Below are positions 35,581 through 47,539 of a stretch of 64,000 nucleotides of DNA, in pieces. Source of the stretch: Cymodocea nodosa (lineage: Eukaryota > Streptophyta > Magnoliopsida > Alismatales > Cymodoceaceae). The position numbers and the translations under genes were made by a program. The stretch is taken from positions 8,935,501 to 8,999,500 of the forward strand of contig CM072339.1 in assembly GCA_036874045.1 (NCBI GenBank). The letters run 5' to 3'. Position 1 is the first letter of the stretch. The number at the start of each line of letters is the position of its first letter. The notes beneath the pieces were generated by a model. That model was not told where the DNA came from, made no database searches, and saw nothing but the letters and a program-made list of their open reading frames with translations.

Positions 35581-36741
35581 GATTTAACTTTTTACAACAA
35601 TACAATTACTCTTGTTGTATTTTTAAAAAGTAGATATATTATGCTTTTTCAATTTTTTGATTGAGTATTATGATTTTTTGAAGTAAATCATACTCTTTAG
35701 TGTTCTCTATCTACTACTTTGATGTCATTTTGCTTTTGATTACATTTTTTGACATCTATGCACTTCGAATGCATAGTTTGCATTTTTTCTCATGTAAGTA
35801 GATTACTAGTCTTCTCTTTCCAAGTTAAATCATGTCATTCCATTAAATAATTAGGGAGTTTTGAATTTCTAAACTCGACTCTAATTACTAATAGGTTATT
35901 TATTCTTAAGCATGACCACTAAGACTATAGTGGTGGTTGCATTTCAAATTGACCTATTTTCTTTTACTTTTTTCTTTGAAACTAGACCCTTTGAGGTTTT
36001 AGATGCCTTTTGGATCATTTTCTTTGATTATTATGCTTTTCTCTATAATTTTCCAAATTCTACATTGGTTAGTAGTTACTATCATAGATCTATATTGTGC
36101 TCATATTTCTTTAATTTGTTTACACCTCTTAAATGTTTTTGTTATATATATTTTTTGGATTGTAGACTTGAGCTAATTCAATCCAAAAGTAATTTAATAA
36201 TTTTTTAACAAGCACACTTTTCATGGTGATTTTTCAAATCTACACATTTCTACAAGTCTTTCAGAAATTAAAGGGATAGTATTCCCTAGTCTTTAAAACT
36301 GCATGCTGTGTATGATTAGTTGTTTGACTAAATGGTTGTAATACCATGTTTGTGTGATACGCTTAATTATTGATTTATGTTTGGTCGTCTCCTTTCATTA
36401 ACTATTTTGTTACACTCACATGTTATATAGTGTTATTTCATTTGCATTATTATTCATAAAACATCCTACTTAGAAATTATATTTAGATTTGCATTGGATA
36501 GTAGACAAACTAAATCAAATTATGCTTCAAAGTTAAATAGAATGACATGATTTAGAATCTAGAGCACACTCTTATTTTGCTTTCCATGTATATAGTTGGA
36601 GTTAAGTGTGAATAGTGTATACCACTACTTATTATTATTATATACTTGTTACTTTCTACAGTTTTATTGGCTTTTATCGTGCATGATTGGACTCAAGAAT
36701 GAAGTCACACGTGTCACCCGTTATTGTGCACTTCAGACAAT
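35581..36741. other. Intergenic AT-rich DNA
   Basis: No gene I can support. One frame is open at 35912-36208, but its product is a Phe/Tyr-rich low-complexity string with no recognisable domain, so I treat it as chance. Confidence 0.5.
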
Positions 36742-37300
36742 ATTTCATGTCATTTTACCAATAATATATTAAACACGATATGTAGAAGGCAAGTCTTCCT
36801 ATAGCATTTAAAACATTTCATGTCATTTAGAGTAAGGTAAATATGTATATATGTTATAGTGTGTATGTTTTCTATTAGTAATAAATATAAGTTTGTCATA
36901 GAACAAACTCATGTTACCTTTAGGCTTTTAGCCCATGATACATACATATAAATGCCACTTCTCAATGGATAAAATTTATAAAATATGAAACATTTTTTCC
37001 TCTATAGCATGCAAATATCTACCCTAGTTGAAAGTAACAAGTGTTTAATTTGATATTGTAGATCATGTTGAATTTACTAAATAAGTACATTCAATAGGGA
37101 AGAAGTAGAAAAAATATACAAAGAGATATTATAATATCTATGTAGAATAAAAAAAAAATTTGTATCATTTTAATTCACTTGTATGAAAAATTTATAAACT
37201 TGTATTTGTACTTAGACTTATTGTAATCCTTGAAATTTTTTTAATCCTTGAAAAAATTATTGTAATCCTTGAAATATCAACCCTAGTTGAAAGTAACAAG
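36742..37300 (+). repeat. Direct repeat, copy 1 (left of rpl23 remnant)
   Basis: Shares 'atttcatgtcattttaccaa' and most of the following 500 bp with 37803-38340, in the same orientation about 1.06 kb away. No coding potential or known family recognised. Confidence 0.8.
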
Positions 37301-37568
37301 ATATAATACAAATGAAATTTTAAATTTGACCCCTTTTAATGAATTTTGCATTTTATTTCCTATTCTATTTCTTCACTCCCACTTATTTTACGGGTATGGG
37401 GTCTATCTAACATATGCACAATACAAAGTTCATGGCATAGAGCTTCTTTGATTTATTCTATTATCTCCATACATAAGGAATTGATATGGTATATACATAC
37501 GTAACATATGAGCAATAAGAAGTAGAATTCTTATTGATACTAGAACTCATAGGGAAGAAAATAGATTT

Positions 37569-37800
37569 ATGGATGAAATCAAATATGCAATATTTACACA
37601 AAAAAGTATTCATTTATTAGGGAACAATCAATATACTTCTAATGTCAAATCAGGATCAACTAGGATAAAAATAAAGCATTGGGTCGAACTCTTCTTTGGT
37701 GTCAAGATAATAGCTATGAATAGTCATCAACTCCTTAGAAAGAAAAGAAGAATAGGATCTATTATGGGACATACATATGATCATTATGCTTCGACTAGGT
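37569..37800 (+). pseudogene. rpl23: Plastid rpl23 remnant (NUPT)
   Basis: The translation begins [10 protein letters not shown] and continues with [11 protein letters not shown], then [12 protein letters not shown] and then I-M-G-H-T. This is plastid ribosomal protein L23 (normally M-D-G-I-K-Y-A-V-F-T, about 93 residues). Near 37770 a short stretch of the usual gene is missing, which shifts the frame. The similarity then goes on to about 37800, where the second direct repeat starts and the normal C-terminus is absent. Many amino-acid changes (for example H-Q-L-L-R-K for H-R-L-P-G-K) show that it is old and non-functional. The 50 bases upstream also resemble the plastid leader. Confidence 0.9.
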
Positions 37801-37802
37801 TA

Positions 37803-38340
37803 TTTCATGTCATTTTACCAATAATATATTAAACATGATATGCAAAAGGCAAGTCTACCTATAGCATTTAAAACATTTCTTGTCATTTATAGTATGGTAA
37901 ATATGTATATATGTTATAGTGTGTATTTTTCTATTAGTAATAAGTATAAGTTTGTCATAGAACAAACTCATGTTACCTTTAGGCTTTTAACCCATGATCA
38001 CATACATACAAATGCCACTTCTTAATGGATAAAATTTGTAAATTATGAAACATTTTTTCCTATGGTTAAAGCCCTATAGCACATACAATTATCAACCCTA
38101 GTTGAAAGTAACAAGTGTTTAATTTGATATTGTAGATCATGTTGAATTTACTAAATAAGTACATTCCATAGGGAAGAAGTAGAAAAAATACACAAAGAGA
38201 TATTATAATATCTATGTAGATTAAACAAAATTTTTGTATCATTTTAAATCAATTGTATGAAAAATTTATGAACTTGTATTTGTTCTTAGACTTATTGTAA
38301 TCCTTGAAGTATCAACCCCACTTGAAAGTAACAAGTGTTT
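37803..38340 (+). repeat. Direct repeat, copy 2 (right of rpl23 remnant)
   Basis: Second copy of 36742-37300 with scattered differences, beginning just where the rpl23 similarity ends. Confidence 0.8.
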
Positions 38341-38545
38341 AATTTGATATTGTAGATCTTGTTGAATTTACTAAATAAGTACATTCAATAGGGAAGAAGA
38401 GGAAAAAATACCCAAAGAGATATTATAATATCTACGTAGATTAAACAAAATTTTTGTAAATCACTTGTATGAAAAATTTATAAACTTGTATTTGTACTTA
38501 GACTTATTGTAATCCTTGAAATTTTTTTATATCACTAAATTTTAA
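38310..38545 (+). repeat. Direct repeat, partial third copy
   Basis: Repeats the last half of the unit ('gaaagtaacaagtgtttaat' to 'gtaatccttgaaat'), immediately after copy 2. Confidence 0.8.
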
Positions 38546-39074
38546 ATGCATTAACATAAAATTTTTAATTTTTTTCTTACCTTTTCAGTGACTTGCATGC
38601 ACAAATAATTTTAAGAAAGTTAGACTTTCAAATTTTCTGACATTGCACAAACAACATTTTTTCCCAACCTTTTTCGAATCTGTTTTTAAATTTTCTTAAC
38701 TTTCTATTTACCATATATCTTTTCTAATTTTCTATCACGTACAAATAACTTTAAAAAGTTAAGAATAATGGAAGGAAAGTTTGCCATGTCTTGACAAATT
38801 CACCGCTCAAAATCGAGGAAAAGATTGACTTATTTCATATGTAACATGTAATCAGATGAATCATTTTTGATACAGCTCGACAAGTTCAAAAACCAAGTTT
38901 CGCAAGAACCAACTTCGTTAGTATCTGCAAAAGGTAATAGGCAAACCGGAAAAACACCACACACTCATACGGTGCACGCGCCTTCTAGATAGAACAGAAG
39001 AAACGCGGCAGTCAATTCCTTTGGCCCGAAAAATAATTGAGGGCATGTTTTGGAATGAAAGCTGAAAATGGAAA
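38546..39074 (-). other. 3' flank and probable 3' UTR of the PRS gene
   Basis: Follows the stop codon at 39075. A possible poly(A) signal AAATAAG lies at 38829-38835 on the minus strand, about 240 nt past the stop. Further left is AT-rich intergenic DNA. Confidence 0.4.
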
Positions 39075-42000
39075 TCATATTTGAAGGGTGGCTGCAATGG
39101 AACCGGCAAGGCTAAGTACTTCAAAGGGACGCCGGTTCTTCACCTCCTTCACCGTAAGAGGACAGGAATCCGTTATCCAGAAGTAGCTCAGACCATTCTC
39201 TGGACCCACTGGAAGAAAGAATAAAGAAAAGGTCATCAAAAATATAAGTTGAAAACATACGATCAAAACCAGAACAAAACTTGACTTAATTTTTAGTAAC
39301 ATGTTATAGGAAACAATAAAAATCGATGAGATCCCAGCTTTCAGTTTAGCGCAAATCAATTGAATCTATCTTTGAGTTTACTAGACCATTGGAATCTCTC
39401 TTGTTCAGATAAAATCTATAATATTTATTCTCATTTTTAATACCATATTAACTCCATTAGAAGTCACCAAATAACATTCCAAAGAGAAGATATCTTGAGA
39501 GTAAAACATTGAATAGTGTTTGTTACATGGTAGGGATTTAACGGACCAAAAGAACAATAAAGCCTGCATATCACTTGATTCTCTACCATTGTACCATTCC
39601 TTGTCTTGGAGTAGAAGACAATTGGGGCCGTTAAATTACCAAAAAAAACTACAGATTTTCAATAGCATTTGAACAATTCCCCTATCCATAAAGTAAACGT
39701 CAGTCTCATGAAAAAAAATTAAGGGAAAAAAATATACCTCCATTATCATGGTAGAATCGCTCCCATGACTTGTTGGGAAAGATGCCATGTGTCACATAGG
39801 CACTAATTTTAGTTGCACCATGAGCGGCCAGTACTTTCTAGCAAAGAATGAGTATCGACATATTTGAGAAACCATAAATAATTCACGTAGAAATCCAAAA
39901 CGAAAAGGTGAACATGAACAAGAAACAAACATTCAAAAGTTTGCACATGCAGACATCAAGAAATCATTTTCTTCCAACTAGGACCATATTAGGTGTGAAA
40001 AACCTGAAGATAGAAGGTATGCTTAACTCTGGATTAGTTTCTTGAATGCCCAAAATCAAATCAAGGGAGTTATGTGACTAAAATATATTATAAACTTAAG
40101 CAAATCTAAGCATCCCAATCAGTGAAGTTCAGATCCTTTATTTTTTATTTAGGTGCCCCCAAGAAATCAAACCCAGCTAAACTGACAAAATGCAGAAATA
40201 CCACAGAAAGCAGGTTCAATCATCAAGAAATGAATGTACAAAAGAAAAAAAAATTCATCAATCACCATGCTAGATGTTCACCTGGCATTCTAACAGTGTG
40301 CCACCTGATTGTACTAAATCATCAACAATGACAACATGGCGACCTGAAGGATTTCCCTCCTTTATGCGAACAAATCGCTGATCTCCTTCCCGAATTTTGG
40401 TGCAAATGATCTGATTTACATCCCAAAGGACATTAAAAAATGTATTGCTAGAATAAAGAACATTAAAACTCACAAAATAAGGACTTCACAAAAAGTATGG
40501 AATTAGAATGTTACTGTTGGGAAATGCTGAAGCTGATTGTGGAATCTTTTCCACGCTCCATCATCTGGAAATGCAATAGAAATCTGAAAAAGCAGAAAGC
40601 AATGGTTTTGGCGACAGAAAACAAATTTTTTTTTAACTAACTGAAAAAAGTACGACTAACTGAAAATTAGGTATTGCTCAATAATCATGACAACTCAATC
40701 CATATGGTCAACAAATAAAATATATTTTGAGTAGCGGTCAAGAAATAATATATGAAAAACTAAAATAAAAAAATTGCATTGCTGAAGTAACAATGAAAAT
40801 TTAATGGGCTGTTTGTTTAAAAACATGTAAGCTTTGTACACTTTGGTACGTGAATTAATTGTACACAGATATAAATGAATACATGGTAGAAAGACGCAGT
40901 GTTGTTCATTTGATACAGAGCCCAGGGAATAAACTTGGGATGAATATGCTACCTCCTAATCAATCAAGTAAATCCTTATTTTCTTATGTGCCGTTCTCAT
41001 ATGCTTTATTGAATTCTGAAATGATTGGTTATCTAAGTGACCATCATGTGGACGTCCAAAAAGCCAAAGAAAGCTTATATGGGATATCTTCTGCTTTTCA
41101 AATATGAGGTTGATAAAAATATCTCACTTTGTCAGAATCAGGAAGTTGTTGAAGCCTGTTCTTCAGTAGTGGGACTCCACTCTCAAAGCACGGCAACACT
41201 TGATCCCCAAAGTAAAACCTCTCCTGTAAAAGTGTAGCACACATACTGTTAAGACAACAAAAAAAAAATGATCATGGCATAGCAATTGACTTCTTTGGTC
41301 CAAAAAAAAGCGACTTCTAGATGAAAACATAACACCACCTGCAAGGCATGTATATCGAATATGACAAGGCTGGTGGGTCCTCCACGGGAGATGGGTATGT
41401 TGGAGAGTATACGAGCAAGGGTAAAGGCGGTAGCAATGTCCCCTTCGTCCTCCATTCTTTCAGAAGTGCCAGTGGGAAAGAAGGGAAGCACAAGAGTGAA
41501 GGAGGAAATGAAGAGCCTAGGAAGCGCATATATAATGGAAAGCTGCTCAAATATGACTCCTGGTGAGCTGAAGGAAGCGAGGAACGCCACATGCTGACCT
41601 CGAATTCCATGCGCATTCGATATCATCAAGTTGGGGAATCCATCCGCAAATTTTCTATTCCATCACCATAGCAACGACGAAAATAAGCAGAAACGCACTT
41701 AATAAACACCAGGAGATAACCGAAAAAATGAAAAAAACTAAATGCCGGATCCCCAATTTTTCTGACAAAATGTCATCGGGAAAATCCGAAGCATGGCGCT
41801 CTGCATTTCTCTTTCTCTCTATACCTCCAGACGATGGAGCGAAGCTCGATGGAGTCGCTCTCGAGGGCGATGCGCTTGGCGAGCTCCTCGAATTCCTCGC
41901 AGTAGAAGAGGCAGACGGATTTCTTCGACCTGTCATGGGGCAAGGCCATGGCAGAGGCTGGAGCGGCGACTGGCACGGTGGAGGTGGAGGAGGGAGAGAC

Positions 42001-42240
42001 GACATGGCTTTCGTGGCGAGTGGCGTCGATGACGAGGCTTCTGTCGTCGGAGAAGAGGTCAACGCTGTCCATCTCCGATCGGAGACGGAACGGGAACGTT
42101 AACGCCCACCCATTCTTGTTCCTCCTGCCACCCGCGGTGTTGGTGCGGAGGGAGGAGGGGAAGTGACCGGCGGCTCGTCGATTGCCCGCCACGCCCGGGT
42201 TGGGAGCCAACATCCTGTGGGTCGGTGCCGCAACGGCCAT
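39075..42240 (-). CDS. PRS3: Class II ribose-phosphate pyrophosphokinase (PRPP synthase), likely plastid
   Basis: The enzyme makes PRPP from ribose 5-phosphate and ATP for purine, pyrimidine, NAD, histidine and tryptophan synthesis. Seven exons are seen: 42240-41825, 41654-41339, 41223-41128, 40583-40515, 40410-40282, 39837-39738 and 39208-39075. All introns are GT-AG, all junctions keep frame, and the total is 1260 nt for 419 residues. Residues 1-56 are rich in Ala, Arg, Ser and Pro with little acid, like a plastid transit peptide; Met57 is a possible internal start. The catalytic body begins at about residue 108 (V-C-L-F-Y-C-E-E). Landmarks are [22 protein letters not shown], the PRPP loop [13 protein letters not shown] (325-337) and the C-terminus [12 protein letters not shown]. 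The D-D-L-V-Q-S-G-G-T loop is that of plant PRS3 and PRS4. PRS3 rather than PRS4 is inferred from the N-terminus only. Confidence 0.93.
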
Positions 42241-42470
42241 CGTCGGAGCGTCGCAGAAGACAGGTGATTGGGGTACACACGTTTATACTACCGTCCGTTT
42301 ATAATAAAAACGTCGTAACGAAGAAGTTGATGAACTGCCGTTTCTCGAAAGGAATAAGAATCGGAAAACATCCACCTAAAGTCAAGTCTGCCAGGCGGCG
42401 GCGCCACCGGCGTCGTGATCGGAGCCGCGGAGGAGTTTGGTATGCATTATTCACGTGTTTATAAAACGTC
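42241..42470 (-). promoter_or_regulatory. Candidate PRS promoter
   Basis: Two TATAAA-like boxes on the minus strand lie at 42282-42287 and 42298-42303, some 42 and 58 bp before the start codon, which would give a short 5' UTR. A CACGTG G-box lies at 42452-42457. The DNA from about 41830 to 42440 is strikingly GC-rich compared with everything around it. Confidence 0.35.
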
Positions 42471-43119
42471 CGATACAATTAAAAGAAAAGTTGAAGACTT
42501 TTACTTCTTTGAAATGATCAATGAAGGTTTTTTACACGCATTCTCTCATAGTTTTCTTAATAACTTGCATGTCATTAAACATTTTCCATCTAATCATTGG
42601 CCACCATAAAGATATGCCGTAATGCCCATAGTTTTGGGAGGACGTCCTAATATCAATCTACCTTTGTCATTGTTATCATCTGGACTCTATTTATGTACAA
42701 AGAAAATAAGAAAAAGGAAAATAATAAAATTTAAATTTGACATATTTTTGTATATTTGTGCATTTCATAAATGTTTGGAATTCTGTTTTTATTTTTCCGA
42801 CCGTAACTTTTAGAGAACCACGGAAAATAATTTCTTTATGATTTTTGCACAAGAAAAGAAAAAAAAGAAAAAAAATATTACATAAAAATTATATTCAAAA
42901 AATGGTGAAATCTAAATTATATTATTTGAAATCTAAAATGGTAAAATTATATTAAAATGTAATATAGATTTTATTAAAATCTAAGTTGATATGTATTAAA
43001 ATGTAACTTGGTTCTATTAAAATATAATTTAAATATTGATATTTTATACAAGATAATTACCTAAAAAAAATTTTATATACTTATCATAGCTTATTTTATC
43101 TTATCTTTTATAAAATTGA
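42471..43119. other. Intergenic AT-rich DNA upstream of PRS
   Basis: No ORF of note. At 42905-43035 a loose AT repeat around 'attaaaatctaa' occurs several times. It ends at the copia LTR at about 43120. Confidence 0.5.
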
Positions 43120-43529
43120 ATCCTACGTAAGAGAGGTGAATTGTGCATTTTAATCATTTTATCATAATCAAAACATTAGTTTAAAACAATTTATCATAAT
43201 TATTTTATTTAAAGTTTCAATTACAATTTACAATTCAATTCTCCTTTAAAATTTTAAGTGCAAAGATATAATAATTAAAACTACATTTAGATTAATTCAC
43301 TCATATAAATAGAGAACTAAAATACAAAATTTGAAATATATTTCTCTTTATTTGAAATCTTCTTTTTCTTCTTACACTTCTAAAAATCTTTAGTGATGAA
43401 TATCTGAAATGTTTCTCTTCATTGAAGTTGCTGAATTTTTCTTCCTTCTCTCTTAAAGTTGTATTTCTCTAGTGTATATACTTCTCGAGCTTGTTCCTCT
43501 TTTGAGGGCCTTTTCTTCTTCTAGGTGCA
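43120..43529 (-). mobile_element. Copia C 3' LTR, distal part
   Basis: Resembles the inverted arm 7705-8205: the 'gaggtgaattgtg' box near its left end, the 'caattcaattctcct' stretch, and a 'tcttctttttcttctt' run. It is therefore the end of an E-family LTR on the minus strand, well diverged. The LTR continues at 60866 beyond the gypsy element B. Confidence 0.75.
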
Positions 43530-45750
43530 TGTTTGCTTAGCTAGTACGACACCATAAAACTTGTTTGGATCTCCAGCAACGCACTAGAAAAACTTGGATT
43601 TGTTAACTTCTGTTTTTACTTAGTTAATTTATCTTTATGCCTATTCTTTTTTTTATATAGAAGTAAATAAACAACATTTAATACAAATTAGATATTAATT
43701 TCAATTTGTATTTTAACTGCAAGTGCACAATGTCTATTGTATTAGTGTGCAAGTACAGGTCGATCCAACAGGGAATTGCTTAAGAATTGAGAACTGTTCC
43801 ATTTTTAACAATCAAATTTATATATTCAATAAGCTCTCCGTTGAGATACAATTATCTCAACGGACAAAGTTCGTTGAGTTATGGCTAACTCAATGGACTA
43901 ACCTCGTGGACTTACGTTAACTCCACGAGCCCATCTTTTCTTTTTAATACTGCTATTTACAGAGAAATTCAGCAAACCATTAGGCGGTTCCATAGATTGT
44001 AAATAACATCAATTAAGCTCTTTAATGTTAGTAAACACTGGATTTATCATTAAGCAATACTAACATTAAGATAATTCAAACAGTAACCATTAAAATCTTT
44101 AAGTCTTTTGAATGAACCAATTTCAGTAAACTGTAAAACTAAAACAAACATAAATCAATCACAACACTGACAAAGATAACATTAATCACGATACAACACA
44201 AACAATACAACACTCAAATACAAAATACAAACACAGATAAGTTGTTTTTGGTATTTTTGTTTTAATATGGACATGGAAATGGGCGAAAGGTGAAATGTAA
44301 AGTAATCTCAGTTGATAGTAAATACTTCTGTCACTACATGTGACGCGATTACACCACTAAAAATTAAACCACTTACAATTCTGTCTCCTCTCCTTATAGA
44401 ATCGTAAGTCTAGAATTGCAAGATGATCTCCTCTTCAGCATATAGGCATCAACCTGAAACCAAGGCTAGAAGCTTTACGATCTCCTGAAATATGAGTCGG
44501 CACTTGGTAAAAATGGCTTCCCTTCCCACTACGTGATCACTCCTCATAGTGGTTGTCAGGCACTGTGTTTGGCTCGGAATCGACCTAGCATCAGGAAAGT
44601 ATTCTCACAGACCTTCGATGGTTGGTGATTATGGTGGTGATAATGGTTGGTGTGGTACTTTAGAGAATTGCCGACACTGTCTATAGAAAGTTTGGTGCTC
44701 CTCCTCTATACACACTGGCCATACCCATCGATCACACACACTTTACTTTTTTTCTTCTTTCTTTTATATTTCTTCAATGGTAACTAATTCTACTTGAATG
44801 GTCAGTTGGATTTCCTTCATTCATATCAACGATGATGATTTCTTCTCCCTTCAACGAGTGAATTCTTGCGTGATATTTGCGATCGTGGTTTTTCCTTCCA
44901 ACTGTCCTGTTTCTGCAACCGCTACAGTGGCATATTAAAAAATAAATAGTCCGTGGAGTTATAGATAACTCGACGGACTTTCTTCGTTGATTTAACTATA
45001 AAACACATGCATAAATTTAACTATCCGATGCTCAGGTGCATTTCAGATACTTACAAACTTAACTATCTGATGCTTAGATGCATTTCGGATAGTTACAGAT
45101 AACTCACTGATATATAACTTAAGTAAATCTACCAAATCTCAACACTTGCCAACAGTAGTTTAATAATAAAAGAAACATTTCAGAGAGTTACAAGTCTAAC
45201 TATCTAATGCTCAGATGTATTTCGGATAGTTATAAATAACTCACCGAAAATCCACTTAAGTCACTTTCCCAGAACATGACACGTGTCCACAGCTATTTTA
45301 TAAATAAAAGGAGATTTCAAAGAGTTACACATATAACTATCCGATGCCCAGCTGCAATTTCGGATAGTTATAGATAACTCACCGAAAGTTCACTTAAGAC
45401 ATACATTATGGTTTCGACACGTGTACTTCAGGAAATAATAAACTATTCTTTTAAAACATAACTATTCGGCAGTTTAAACATAACTATCCGATACATGTTT
45501 GGTATGTTAAACATAACTGTTCGAAATATCAGAAAATTCAGATAATTAAGGATTTCACAGCTTGCAACTTAGCGACAATTCAAAAATATATTAAATTAAC
45601 ATTAATTCACCGAAATTAAGCAGATTCTTTAATTAAAGCATGTAACAGTGTAATTATGATATAATGGCTTAATTCTCATATGATAAGCTAAATATTATGC
45701 AATTAAATATCATTTAACCGTTAATAATATGCACTTTTTCATTCTAAACA
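43530..45750 (-). repeat. B 3' LTR
   Basis: 2221 bp, TGTTTAGAATG...GCAAACA on the minus strand, near-identical to 58627-60865. It carries inverted motif pairs of both types, for example TCGTTGAGTTA at 43871-43881, and TCGGATAGTTA-type pairs at about 45000-45540. Confidence 0.92.
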
Positions 45751-45765
45751 CTTCCCCCGTACCTA
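45751..45765 (-). other. Polypurine tract of B
   Basis: Minus strand ACGGGGGAAG immediately before the 3' LTR. Confidence 0.75.
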
Positions 45766-45889
45766 AATTTTGTTAGTTCCTTAGCAAACTAAGATCTCAT
45801 TAATTGGTCATTCTAAAAGTGCTAGAATTAATTCTTCCCCCCTTTTTTTTTCTATTCAGCATAAGAACTAGTATTATCATATAAATATT

Positions 45890-46930
45890 CTATATGTTTC
45901 AGTAATATTGTTTTCTCCTCTTCAACCTGCAAATATACTTAGAATATATGCAAATTACATACAAAGTATATCATCATCACATAGGTGTTAATTATATTAT
46001 CATTTGTCCTTTTCATCATCTGTCATCCTAAATTTTCCAATAAGATTTCTAGAAGAAATTTCAACAACATACAAATCAAAGTACAATCCAATTAAATATG
46101 ATTAAGATAAGTAGAATAAAGAATTGTATCTCCATTAAACAACTTCAAAAGTCTATTCTAAATTCATATTTCAGCAATTCTAGATAATAGAAAATATACT
46201 CGATTCATAAGATATCTGTATTTCACAAAACACTTGTATCTCTTTAGAACAATATATGTATTTATTTTTTTTTTGTACTTTAAAAGTTAATTTGACAAGC
46301 TTGAATCATATAGGAGCTTTCTAATGTACCCATGTAACGAGCTTTCAGTCAACAATCCTAGATCTAATCAGGATCTTAGGTTGCCAGATTTCAAGAGTCC
46401 TTTTTCAGGTCAAAAATCCTTACATACCTATCTACTCAAGTACAAAAGGCTCGTGATCAAACAAGTCAATAAACTCTCGAAGTTTTTTTTTTTTTCCTCT
46501 TTTTTTTTCTTTCAAAATACAAAAATAAAACAAAACATTAATCACATATTGTATATGTACGCATTTCATTAATACAGATGCAATAAAACACCAATCTCAT
46601 ATAGTCTTGCTTCTATCATTTATTGAAAATATGAATCCTTAACAATAAGCTCATACCTTTTCTGTAGTTTAATAAGATCTACACATAAATCATTCTACAA
46701 GTTTAATTAGTTAAATTAAATGTATCTTTAATCATATGTGTTTCATTTAATCTAGAATTCACATTTCAACTCCTTTAGGACTTTTAGATAATTTTTTCAT
46801 TAAACATTCTGATTTCATTTTAAAAATCGTGAAACCGTTAAACTCATAAAATTCAGAAAAAACATAAGATACTATATCTAGATTAGCATAAATAGTAAAT
46901 TCTATAGCATCTTATATAGCCTTCTAAATA
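45890..46930 (-). other. Conserved noncoding block (B copy)
   Basis: Matches 32500-33480 of A and 14990-15990 of copia E. The donor-like GTATGTAAGG begins at 46427 and the acceptor-like TTTGCAG ends at 45927 (minus strand). The plus strand is open at 46324-46572 with the same predicted peptide core as in the other two copies. Confidence 0.8.
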
Positions 46931-47539
46931 CAACATTCAAGTAGTTACAGTTTATAAAAAAATTTACAATCTCAATTATCGGATAGTTACAGCAAGTTCA
47001 TAAATTTCACTTTCCACAAAACTTTGCAGTACCATTTTAATTCCTTTAATTAACAAACTTACATGGTTGTTACTTTAATTACCTCCCCCCCATACCTACA
47101 TTTTGCATTATCTTCAATGTAAAAGATTTGGCAATAAATACAGTAATTGTAGCAGACATGAATACAGTTTCGTTGATTTAGCACCTAACTCAACAAATGA
47201 GTTTAAATTTAAATTCAGGATAAGTAATCAATTACATACCTTGTTTCATTTGTATCTCCTTTTGCATATTCCAATTTTTGATTCTGAAAAACTTTTCATT
47301 CACAGATAAAAGCAAAATATATAACAAAATAACATTTAACAAATATTTATAAATCATTGTCTTTTGTGGAACCCAGGCTCCTATGCCTTTGGTGGCTTAC
47401 AAGCAAGCTAGTTGGTTTCCTAGAACAGATACCAACAAACTAGATTGATATTTTGTTTTTTTTTATAAAATAAACTAAAACTAAATTTTTTCTTTTTTTA
47501 TTTAAAAATAAATGCAGAATACACAACATTAAACATATA
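46931..47539 (-). other. B noncoding DNA after the F-box ORF
   Basis: AT-rich counterpart of 31792-32499 in A, including a G-run on the minus strand at 47086-47093. Confidence 0.5.

Noticed and set aside
35912-36208. 98-codon open frame on the plus strand
   Set aside because: Low-complexity, hydrophobic Phe/Tyr-rich product in AT-rich DNA, with no domain or context to support it.
35820-36550. Possible MITE, from inverted 'aaatcatgtcatt' boxes near 35827 and 36540
   Set aside because: The matching ends are too short and imperfect, and no target duplication is visible.
38055-38095. Short similarity to plastid trnI-CAU ('ggttaaagccc')
   Set aside because: About ten bases only; no cloverleaf can be drawn around it.
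41728-42464. Several overlapping Arg/Gly-rich open frames on both strands over PRS exon 1
   Set aside because: They are shadows of a GC-rich exon; the seven-exon PRS model explains the region with proper splice sites and a conserved protein.
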